NCBI GenBank assembly: GCA_030016765.1
Contig: JASEJS010000002.1
Location: forward strand, 1-27,356
Direction: 5' to 3'
DNA length: 27,356 nt
Origin: Patescibacteria group bacterium
GTDB taxonomy: Bacteria > Patescibacteriota > Minisyncoccia > Minisyncoccales > JASEJS01
The notes beneath the pieces are model-generated. The model was not told the DNA's origin. It searched no databases and worked only from the letters and a program-made list of their open reading frames with translations. Below, in pieces: positions 21,490 to 27,356 of the stretch (position 1 is the stretch's first letter; the number at the start of each line of letters is the position of its first letter). The position numbers were made by a program, and so were the translations under genes.

Positions 21490-22818
21490 TCAGAGATTTG
21501 AGCGAAAGTCAATTTCCCTTAATTTTTTATGATAAGAAAGGGCAAAACGATGAGCCTCATCTCTTAATTGCAAAATTAAATTAAAAATTTCTCTTGGTAA
21601 GGTTTTTAATAAAATCGGCTTTTTCTGATTTTCAATATATAATTCATTTTTCTTTTTAGCTAAAGCCATCGTTTTAGCTTTCAGCTTATAGCTTTTAGCT
21701 TTTAGTATCGCTGCATTAAGTTGAGCTTGGCCGCCATCGATTAAAATTAAATCTGGGTAGGGCCATTCTGGATGTTTCAATCTTCTAGTTAAGCATTCTT
21801 TGAGCATGGCAATATCGTTTGGTTTGCCAGCTATCTTAATTTTAAATTTGCGATAAAAATTTTTATCAGGAAGACCATCAATAAAAGTAACCATTGAGCC
21901 AGTAGCCGCTTTGCCTTGAATATTGGAAATATCATAGGCTTCAATTCGAGAAATTTTATTTTTCACTTTTAACATCTTCCTCAACCTTAACTCAATTTTA
22001 TTATACATTTTACACCATGGTGTAATTTGTCTAATTGGAGGTTCGAAAATTTTTGCATGGGCCATTACCTTTTCCAAGGCCTCAATTTGATCTCTAATCC
22101 TTGCCGCTTCTTCAAATTCCTGATTTTTTGAAGCTATTTTCATTTCTTTTTTTAATTCTTTTAGGACTGGATTTTTTCCTTTTTCAATAATTTTCATTAA
22201 ATTTCTGGCATTTCTCTGACAAATATTTTTTATTTTCAAAGTATTCTTTGGAATTTCTTCAATTAATTTTGTTTTCAAAAGACAAGGAGCTGGACATCTT
22301 CCCAAATGATACCAGAGGCAAGCTCTTTTTGGTAAGACTCGACAGGACCTGTAGGGGAAAACTTTTCTCAAAACCTTCAAGGTTTCTTTTAAGGCCTTAC
22401 CATCTACGAATGGCCCTACATACTCAGTTTTAAATTTTAAGTTTTTAGTTTTAAGTATGGGTTGGTGAGTAATGAAAATCCGGGGGAAATCTTCTTTAGT
22501 TTTTGCCACAAAAAAATAATTCTTATCATCTCGCCAAATGACATTGTATTTTGGCTGGTATTTTTTAATCAAATTTGCTTCCAAAATTAGGGCCTCAATT
22601 TCAGAATCAGTTTTTAAATAGCCAATCTTTGAAACTTGATCGATAAAAAGATTGTCTTTATAAGTTAGCTTTTGAAAATGATTTTTCACTCTTTCTCTAA
22701 TATTTGCCGCTTTCCCAATATATAAAATTTCTCTATCTCTTCCTTTAAAAGCATAAACTCCGGAGCTTTTAGGAAGTTGAGTAATTTTATCTTTTCCAAG
22801 ATATTTAAATTTCTCCAT
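21490..22818 (-). CDS. uvrC: Excinuclease ABC subunit C, short form lacking the C-terminal HhH region
   Basis: UvrC makes both incisions in nucleotide excision repair. It has 442 residues against about 600 usually. The GIY-YIG 3'-nuclease is present (SSGVYAFKGRDREILYIGKAANIRERVKNHF), then the cysteine-containing CRVLPKRACLWYHLGRCPAPC, the UVR motif (EFEEAARIRDQIEALEKV) and the RNase H-like 5'-nuclease (EAYDISNIQGKAATGSMV, LILIDGGQAQLNAA, LRDEAHRFALSYHKKLR). It stops a few residues later, so the tandem helix-hairpin-helix is missing, and the next frame encodes a different gene. Two surface loops are repeat-derived: ILKTKNLKFKT (about residues 119-130) and KAKSYKLKAKT (about 370-380). uvrA lies nearby on the other strand. 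Confidence 0.95.
   Translation of the reverse strand: MEKFKYLGKDKITQLPKSSGVYAFKGRDREILYIGKAANIRERVKNHFQKLTYKDNLFIDQVSKIGYLKTDSEIEALILEANLIKKYQPKYNVIWRDDKNYFFVAKTKEDFPRIFITHQPILKTKNLKFKTEYVGPFVDGKALKETLKVLRKVFPYRSCRVLPKRACLWYHLGRCPAPCLLKTKLIEEIPKNTLKIKNICQRNARNLMKIIEKGKNPVLKELKKEMKIASKNQEFEEAARIRDQIEALEKVMAHAKIFEPPIRQITPWCKMYNKIELRLRKMLKVKNKISRIEAYDISNIQGKAATGSMVTFIDGLPDKNFYRKFKIKIAGKPNDIAMLKECLTRRLKHPEWPYPDLILIDGGQAQLNAAILKAKSYKLKAKTMALAKKKNELYIENQKKPILLKTLPREIFNLILQLRDEAHRFALSYHKKLREIDFRSNL
21671..21712 (-). repeat. AGCTAAA/AGCTATA heptamer array inside uvrC
   Basis: On the coding (minus) strand: CAGCGAT, then ACTAAAAGCTAAAAGCTATAAGCTGAAAGCT. It is translated as ILKAKSYKLKAKT between the conserved GGQAQLNAA and MALAKKKNEL blocks. 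The same ACTAAAAGCT/AGCTATAAGCT units, also after a CAGCGAT, occur inside uvrA at 25069-25131. Confidence 0.75.
22425..22460 (-). repeat. ACTTAAAA-type repeat inside uvrC
   Basis: On the minus strand it reads as ACTTAAAACTAAAAACTTAAAATTTAAAACT, a degenerate 7-base repeat. It is translated as LKTKNLKFKT between FITHQP and EYVGPF, where other UvrC proteins have a short loop. Confidence 0.6.
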
Positions 22819-22870
22819 GGCTTAACTATCTTAACCCAAGATTTTCAATTTTTCAATTAAAGATTAAGCA

Positions 22871-23611
22871 TTAATTGGCATTAGTGATTTTTAAAAAATT
22901 TTGGATAACTTTAGAAGAAAAGGGAGAAGGCTTTAATTTCTTCTTCATCACTTCAAATTTTTTGGGAAGATATTCTGAATAAAGCTTAAACCTAAAAAGC
23001 ATATCTTTATAATCCAATTCCGGATGAAATTGAACACCCCAGATCTTATTTTTATATTTGAAAGCGACTATTTTACATTTTTTTGTTTTAGCTAAAAGTT
23101 TGACTTTTTTTGGTAAATTTTTAAGGCTATCTCGATGACCAAATTGGGCAAAGAATTTTTGAGGCATGGTAGAAAAAAGAGGATCATTCTTTCCCTCTTT
23201 GGTTAAAGAAACCAAAAAAGAACCTTTTTGGCTTTGATTTTTATCATTGATTATTTCTCCACCTAAGAAATAGCCTAAAAGTTGATGTCCAAAACAAACT
23301 CCTAATGTTGGAAAATCATTTCGAAAAAGGTATTCTATAAAAAAAGATATTCTTTTGAGCATCTTTTGGAGGATCTTTTCTTTTTCTTTGGGATTTCCAG
23401 AAAGATAGAACTCGCCTGAACCTCCCAGAATTACTCCCTGGGTATTTTTGATTAATTTTTTAGGAGAAGAAAAATCAACTTTTTCATCAAAAGCATTTAC
23501 TATTTTCAATTTTAAATTTAGTTTTTTGGAAAAATAATGCAAAAAACAATCTTTCTCATGAGAAGCAGAAATATCTTGACGAAATTGGATCAGAAGAATA
23601 TTTTTTTTCAT
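22871..23611 (-). CDS. Class I glutamine amidotransferase-like protein (GMP synthase GATase type)
   Basis: A 246-residue triad-type glutamine amidotransferase domain. The nucleophile elbow is TLGVCFGHQLLGYFLGG (C106), and the catalytic His and Glu lie in WGVQFHPELD (H196, E198). GVILGGSGEFYL corresponds to the oxyanion-loop region and FGHRDSLKNLP to the conserved loop before the catalytic His. It stands alone without a synthetase domain, like other stand-alone GATase1 proteins of unknown acceptor. The ATG at 23611 (MKKNILLIQFRQD) begins the domain; an upstream ATG at 23710 would overlap the unknown gene and adds an unrelated stretch. Function beyond glutamine hydrolysis is unknown. Confidence 0.88.
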   Translation of the reverse strand: MKKNILLIQFRQDISASHEKDCFLHYFSKKLNLKLKIVNAFDEKVDFSSPKKLIKNTQGVILGGSGEFYLSGNPKEKEKILQKMLKRISFFIEYLFRNDFPTLGVCFGHQLLGYFLGGEIINDKNQSQKGSFLVSLTKEGKNDPLFSTMPQKFFAQFGHRDSLKNLPKKVKLLAKTKKCKIVAFKYKNKIWGVQFHPELDYKDMLFRFKLYSEYLPKKFEVMKKKLKPSPFSSKVIQNFLKITNAN

Positions 23612-23621
23612 TAATTTTATT

Positions 23622-24011
23622 TTAGCAAAATTTAAATAAAAAAAGAGGTACTCTGGATTTAGTGGAAACACCTGGCCAATTTTTTTTATCGGACAGGTAT
23701 ATTTCCACATTTTCCATTTGAAGCATCACTCCTAACCCAGCTGGTCTTACTTCCACTTCGTAAATAGATTCTTTGATTTCTTTAGATTCTGTCACTGGAG
23801 CCATATCCACCCTTATTACAGGGCTGGGTATTCCTAGATGTTTTATACTCCACCAGGGATGATCGATTCCTTCTAATACTGCCCTTTTCCATTTATCAGT
23901 CAAAAATCTTTCTAGTTCTTCGATAAGCTCTCTGTCAACAAATTTGGATAACCCTATGTTTAACTCCCATCCTCCTATTATTATTTTCTTTTTCATTTTT
24001 CTTGCTCCCAT
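23622..24011 (-). CDS. Protein of unknown function, possibly a truncated N-terminal fragment
   Basis: 129 residues from the ATG at 24011; a second ATG at 23996 is preceded by GGGAG at a good distance and may be the real start (MKKKIIIGGWELNIG). The central part reads like a folded domain: LIEELERFLTDKWKRAVLE, HPWWSIKHLGIPSPVIRVDMAPV and SIYEVEVRPAGLGVMLQ. The RVD...IYEVEVRPAG pattern, an acidic strand after an RxD, recalls ATP-grasp-like enzymes, but this is only a resemblance. The end (LFLFKFC) is abrupt and low in character, so the gene may be the stump of a longer one whose remainder was replaced by the amidotransferase gene. I do not recognise the family. A structured leader lies upstream. 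Confidence 0.6.
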   Translation of the reverse strand: MGARKMKKKIIIGGWELNIGLSKFVDRELIEELERFLTDKWKRAVLEGIDHPWWSIKHLGIPSPVIRVDMAPVTESKEIKESIYEVEVRPAGLGVMLQMENVEIYLSDKKNWPGVSTKSRVPLFLFKFC

Positions 24012-24046
24012 ATTAAGTTGTTAAAGATCTTTTTTGTTTTTCATTT

Positions 24047-24079
24047 AAAAACCTCTCTATTGGTCGAGAGGTTTTTTAT
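24047..24079. terminator. Bidirectional terminator-like hairpin
   Basis: Stem AAAACCTCTC with GAGAGGTTTT around an 8-base loop (TATTGGTC), with T-runs after the stem on both strands (T6 on plus, T5 on minus). On the minus strand it precedes the unknown gene at 24011, where it would act as an attenuator rather than an end-of-gene terminator. Confidence 0.6.
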
Positions 24080-24304
24080 TTTTATTATTTATTTTTTATT
24101 TATTTTATTTACATTTTTCTTTATTTAAAAAACCTCTCGACCAATTAGTGAAGAGAATCCCAAAAATCCAACCTAAAAGATTGGCTGAGAGGTTTAAATT
24201 TTTATTTATTTTCTGCTTCATATAAATAATGACAAAATTTTGAAAAATTTATTACATGATGACCTAAAATAAATTGCCTAAATTCAAAAGGATAAGATGT
24301 TTTA

Positions 24305-24333
24305 TTGAAGTTTTTTGAAAATTGAAGTATAAT
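24305..24333 (+). promoter_or_regulatory. uvrA promoter giving a near-leaderless mRNA
   Basis: -35 TTGAAG (24305-24310), 17-base spacer and a perfect -10 TATAAT (24328-24333). The expected start point, 6-8 bases later, coincides with the ATG at 24342, so the transcript would have almost no untranslated leader. Confidence 0.65.
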
Positions 24334-24341
24334 AATTTTTT

Positions 24342-27206
24342 ATGAGTGGCGATTTTATTAAAATTAGGGGAGCGAAAGTTCACAATTTAAAAAATATCGA
24401 TTTAGATATACCTAAAAATAAATTGGTGGTTATTACCGGTATATCAGGTTCTGGGAAATCTTCTCTGGCTTTTGATACCTTATATGCTGAGGGCCAAAGG
24501 AGATATGTAGAGAGTTTATCTGCCTATGCTAGGCAGTTTTTAGGAGTGATGGATAAGCCAGATGTCGATAAGATTGAAGGAATTAGTCCAGCTATTTCGA
24601 TTGATCAGAGAAAAGCCGCTCACAATCCCAGGTCGACTGTTGGAACTATTACTGAAATTTATGATTACTTAAGATTGTTATTTGCCAGAATTGGAATTCC
24701 TCATTGTCCAAAATGCGGAAAGGAAGTTTCTCGTCAGACTATTGACCAAATTACTGAACAAATTTTAAAACTACCAAAAAAGACTGAGGTCACTATTTTG
24801 GGGCCGGTAATTAGGGGAAAGAAAGGAGAATATCGAGGCTTAATAGAAGAGATTCAGAGAGGAGGATTTGTGAGAGTAAGAATTGATGGAATAATCCATA
24901 GAATAGAAGATGCCTTGGGATTAAAATTAGCTAGATATAAAAAGCATAATATTGAAGTTGTGGTGGACAGATTAATTTTAGATAAAGACTTGGATAAGTC
25001 ACGATTAGTTGATTCATTAGAAACAGCTTTGAAATTAGGAAAAGGAGTGGTCATCGTAGCTTCCAGTTTCCAGCGATCAGCTATCAGCAGCTATAAAAAA
25101 ACTAAAAGCTATAAGCTAAAAGCTAAAAGCTCTGAAGATCTAATCTTCAGTGAGCATTTTGCCTGCGAGGAATGTGGAATTTCTTTGCCAGAGTTAGAAC
25201 CTCGGCTTTTTTCTTTTAATTCTCCCTATGGAGCCTGCCCAGCCTGTCAGGGTTTGGGGGAAAAGTTAGTGATTGATCCTAAACTGGTCATTCCCAACCC
25301 AAATTTATCCATTGCTGAAGGAGCCATTTTTCCCTGGGCCAGGGCCTCTCATAAAGTAGGAAGGCAGGGATTTTTCAGATGGCAATTAGAAGAGTTGGCT
25401 GAAAGAGAAAATATTGATTTATACACTCCAGTCAAAAACTTATCTAAAGAGAAAATTGATTTAATTTTATATGGAAATGGAATCTTTGAAGGAGTAATTC
25501 CCTGGCTAGAGAGAAGATATCATGAAACAGAATCTGAATATACTAGAGAAGAGATTGAGCAATATATGATTGAGAAAAAATGTGAAAAATGTAAAGGAAA
25601 GAGGTTGAAACCAGAAGTGTTAGCGGTAACGGTAGCTGGAAAATCAATCGATCAGATGGTGGAGATGGAAATTAATAAATTGAAAGAATTTTTTGAAAAA
25701 ATTTCTTTCAAAGAACCTAACTCCTTGAGAATTGCTCAGCCCATTGTCAAAGAAATCATCAATCGGCTCCAATTTCTAATCGATGTTGGATTAGATTATT
25801 TAACTTTGAATAGAAAAGCAGCTACCTTAGCTGGTGGAGAAGAGCAAAGAATAAGATTAGCTACCCAGATTGGTTCAAAATTAACTGGAGTTTTATATAT
25901 TTTAGATGAACCTTCAGTTGGCCTTCATCCTAGAGATCAGGGAAGATTAATTGAAACCTTAAAAAAGCTGAGAGATTTGGGAAATACAATAATAGTAGTT
26001 GAACACAGTAGACATGCTATTAAAGCTGCCGACTGGATAATTGATATTGGGCCAGGGGCAGGGAAAAAAGGAGGCAAAATTGTCTTTCAAGGGACACCAA
26101 AGGAATTACTGAAATCAAAAACCATTACTGGAGAATATTTATCTGGAAGAAAAAAAGTCGAAATAAACTCAAAACTCAAAACTCAAAACTCAAAAGTACA
26201 AGTTAAAAGTCAAAATTATCTAATAATTAAAAAAGCAGCCGAGCATAATCTAAAAAATATTGATGTTAAAATTCCTTTGGAAAAATTTGTTTGCCTTACC
26301 GGGGTTTCAGGTTCTGGAAAAAGTTCTTTGATGAATGATATTTTAGCCCGGGCCCTGATGAGAAAATTTTACAATTCAAAGGAAGAACCCGGAGCTCACC
26401 AAGAAATTTTAGGTACTGAACATTTGAATAAGGTGGTTTTAGTTGATCAATCACCAATTGGTAGAACTCCTCGGTCAAATCCAGTGACTTATACTGGAGC
26501 CTTCACCTACATTCGAGATCTCTTTTCTAAAACAAAGGAGGCCAGAATTAAAGGATATTTACCTGGTCGATTTTCCTTCAATGTAAAAGGAGGTCGCTGT
26601 GAGGTATGTCAAGGTCAGGGCCAAATCAAAATTGAAATGTATTTTCTGCCAGATGTTTATGTTCAGTGCTCAGAATGTAAAGGAAAGAGGTTTAACCAGG
26701 AAACCCTGGCCGTAGAATATAGAGGGAAGAATATTGCCCAGGTTCTGGAAATGACTGTGGAGGAGGCTTTGGATTTTTTCAAAGATATCCCAGCCATTAA
26801 ACAAAAATTAAAGACCCTAAATGATGTGGGTTTAGGTTATATTCAATTAGGTCAGCCTGCTCCTTCTCTATCTGGAGGAGAGGCCCAGAGAGTGAAATTG
26901 GCTGCTGAACTTTCAAAAAAGGCTACTGGTAAAACTCTCTACATCTTAGATGAACCAACCACTGGCTTGCATCCCGATGATATTAAAAAGCTTTTATATG
27001 TTTTAAGAGAATTGGTAAATCGGGGCAACACCGTAATTTGTATAGAACACGAATTGGATGTGATTAAAAATACAGATTATATAATAGATTTAGGTCCAGA
27101 GGGAGGAGAAAAGGGAGGAGAGATTGTGGCTGAAGGTCCACCTTCAGAAATAGCCAAAAATCCTAAATCCTACACTGGAAAATATTTAAGAGTAGTTCAA
27201 AGCTGA
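24342..27206 (+). CDS. uvrA: Excinuclease ABC subunit A
   Basis: Damage-recognition ATPase of nucleotide excision repair, 954 residues. It has two ABC ATPase modules: Walker A GISGSGKSS (33-41) and GVSGSGKSS (654-662); signatures LAGGEEQR (unusual for LSGGEQQR) and LSGGEAQR; Walker B LYILDEPSVGLHPRD and LYILDEPTTGLHPDD. Zinc modules are CEECG...CPACQG, with CEKCKG following, and CEVCQG...CSECKG in the second half. VESLSAYARQFLGVMDKPDVD is the UvrB-interaction region. Two segments come from repeats: residues about 243-263 (SFQRSAISSYKKTKSYKLKAK) and 608-626 (NSKLKTQNSKVQVKS), each between conserved blocks and in frame. It is divergent from the unknown gene; uvrC lies about 1.5 kb away on the opposite strand. 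Confidence 0.98.
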   Translation: MSGDFIKIRGAKVHNLKNIDLDIPKNKLVVITGISGSGKSSLAFDTLYAEGQRRYVESLSAYARQFLGVMDKPDVDKIEGISPAISIDQRKAAHNPRSTVGTITEIYDYLRLLFARIGIPHCPKCGKEVSRQTIDQITEQILKLPKKTEVTILGPVIRGKKGEYRGLIEEIQRGGFVRVRIDGIIHRIEDALGLKLARYKKHNIEVVVDRLILDKDLDKSRLVDSLETALKLGKGVVIVASSFQRSAISSYKKTKSYKLKAKSSEDLIFSEHFACEECGISLPELEPRLFSFNSPYGACPACQGLGEKLVIDPKLVIPNPNLSIAEGAIFPWARASHKVGRQGFFRWQLEELAERENIDLYTPVKNLSKEKIDLILYGNGIFEGVIPWLERRYHETESEYTREEIEQYMIEKKCEKCKGKRLKPEVLAVTVAGKSIDQMVEMEINKLKEFFEKISFKEPNSLRIAQPIVKEIINRLQFLIDVGLDYLTLNRKAATLAGGEEQRIRLATQIGSKLTGVLYILDEPSVGLHPRDQGRLIETLKKLRDLGNTIIVVEHSRHAIKAADWIIDIGPGAGKKGGKIVFQGTPKELLKSKTITGEYLSGRKKVEINSKLKTQNSKVQVKSQNYLIIKKAAEHNLKNIDVKIPLEKFVCLTGVSGSGKSSLMNDILARALMRKFYNSKEEPGAHQEILGTEHLNKVVLVDQSPIGRTPRSNPVTYTGAFTYIRDLFSKTKEARIKGYLPGRFSFNVKGGRCEVCQGQGQIKIEMYFLPDVYVQCSECKGKRFNQETLAVEYRGKNIAQVLEMTVEEALDFFKDIPAIKQKLKTLNDVGLGYIQLGQPAPSLSGGEAQRVKLAAELSKKATGKTLYILDEPTTGLHPDDIKKLLYVLRELVNRGNTVICIEHELDVIKNTDYIIDLGPEGGEKGGEIVAEGPPSEIAKNPKSYTGKYLRVVQS
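25069..25131 (+). repeat. AGCTAAA/AGCTATA heptamer array inside uvrA
   Basis: CAGCGATCAGCTATCAGCAGC is followed by ACTAAAAGCTATAAGCTAAAAGCTAAAAGCT units. It is translated between VVIVAS and LIFSEHFACEECG, just before the first zinc module. It shares units and the CAGCGAT start with the uvrC array at 21671-21712. Confidence 0.75.
26163..26217 (+). repeat. AAAACTC heptamer array inside uvrA
   Basis: Units AAAACTC (three), AAAAGTACAAGTT, AAAAGTC, AAAATTA. It encodes INSKLKTQNSKVQVKSQN in the linker between the two ATPase modules, before NYLIIKKAAEHNLKNIDVKIPL. Confidence 0.8.
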
Positions 27207-27251
27207 TCCAAAATTGACTTCAAATAATAAATTTATTAATATAAAAACAGG

Positions 27252-27356
27252 ATGGAAAAAACCCTTTCGTTATAATGTGATTTTTCGACCAGAGCCAAAA
27301 AGTGGCTTTACAGTAATTGTCCCTAGCCTTCCTGGTTGTGTTACCTATAGATCGAG
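27252..27356 (+). CDS. HicB-like protein, N-terminal part (cut by window edge, apparent frameshift)
   Basis: The frame from 27265 reads FRYNVIFRPEPKSGFTVIVPSLPGCVTYRS, the start of a HicB-type antitoxin (partial RNase H fold). No ATG exists in that frame. The ATG at 27252 is in another frame, with a run of six A between; with five A it would read MEKPFRYNVIFRPEP, a typical HicB opening. This may be a real frameshift, a homopolymer error, or the start may be a GTG (27277) or TTG (27214) in frame. No HicA toxin gene lies between it and uvrA; a partner could follow beyond the window. Confidence 0.65.

Larger units (their letters stand above)
24012..24341. other. Divergent intergenic region with nested inverted repeats
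   Basis: Four related segments occur: ACCTCTC.../GAGAGGT hairpin at 24047-24079, and AACCTCTCGACCAAT (about 24130-24145) with ATTGGCTGAGAGGTT (24180-24194). The 3' part of the first hairpin and the second segment are perfect inverted copies over about 20 bases. A weak 38-codon ORF on the minus strand (24105-24221) spans part of this. The uvrA promoter is at the right end. Nothing else is seen. Confidence 0.6.

Noticed and set aside
24105..24221. A 38-residue ORF on the minus strand as a real gene
   Set aside because: It is AT-rich, has no recognisable features, and covers inverted repeats; it is mentioned only as a possible leader ORF.

Overview
The window is an AT-rich, gene-dense stretch of bacterial chromosome. 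Its character points to a Candidate Phyla Radiation (Patescibacteria, Parcubacteria-like) genome: compact core genes, almost no Shine-Dalgarno sequences, starts placed directly after -10 boxes, an archaeal-type cupin phosphoglucose isomerase, a UvrC without its C-terminal helix-hairpin-helix region, and short repeats read through inside conserved proteins. The lineage is inferred from gene content and style, not from a marker phylogeny. UGA ends rpoB, rpsF, uvrA and the phosphomannomutase gene, so the code is standard.

Layout. 1-4439 (+): the end of rpoB, a four-helix-bundle (23S-IVP/S23 family) gene bracketed by inverted heptamer repeats, then rpoC. 4482-9093 (+): ftsK carrying a full LAGLIDADG intein in its Walker A loop, then recA. 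9076-12021 (-): ychF, rpsF, ssb, a broken HNH endonuclease gene and rpsR. 12105-13520 (+): a phosphomannomutase/phosphoglucomutase. 13525-15225 (-): a DUF4258-DUF2283 pair, then trpS behind a Trp-rich leader peptide and attenuator. 15525-18895 (-): rnj, tRNA-Leu(CAG), galU and a cupin phosphoglucose isomerase. 18855-22818 (-): a substrate-binding protein with an embedded peptidoglycan-binding domain, secG, a four-TM membrane protein and uvrC. 22871-24011 (-): a glutamine-amidotransferase-like gene and an unknown gene. 24342-27206 (+): uvrA, followed by the start of a HicB-like gene cut by the window edge.

Two results stand out. First, trpS is preceded by a 20-codon leader ORF with three consecutive Trp codons. 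Its stop codon lies in an RNA arm that can form 13 contiguous pairs with the upper part of a 12-bp terminator followed by U6. This is the architecture of ribosome-mediated trp attenuation, here placed on a tRNA synthetase gene. Second, several families of short repeats (AAAATTC/AAAATCC heptamers, AGCTAAA heptamers, ACCCCGTTAGA palindromes, and 27-nt hairpins with an AACCCGACR loop) lie between genes and also inside rpoB, rpoC, uvrA, uvrC, ychF and the substrate-binding protein gene, where they are translated in frame. The heptamers also form inverted flanks around the four-helix-bundle gene inside the rpoB-rpoC operon, which looks like a mobile intervening-sequence element.

The genes cover transcription (rpoB, rpoC), translation (rpsF, rpsR, trpS, tRNA-Leu, ychF), DNA repair and segregation (recA, ssb, uvrA, uvrC, ftsK), RNA turnover (rnj), sugar-nucleotide supply (galU, phosphomannomutase, phosphoglucose isomerase) and envelope or export functions (secG, substrate-binding protein).
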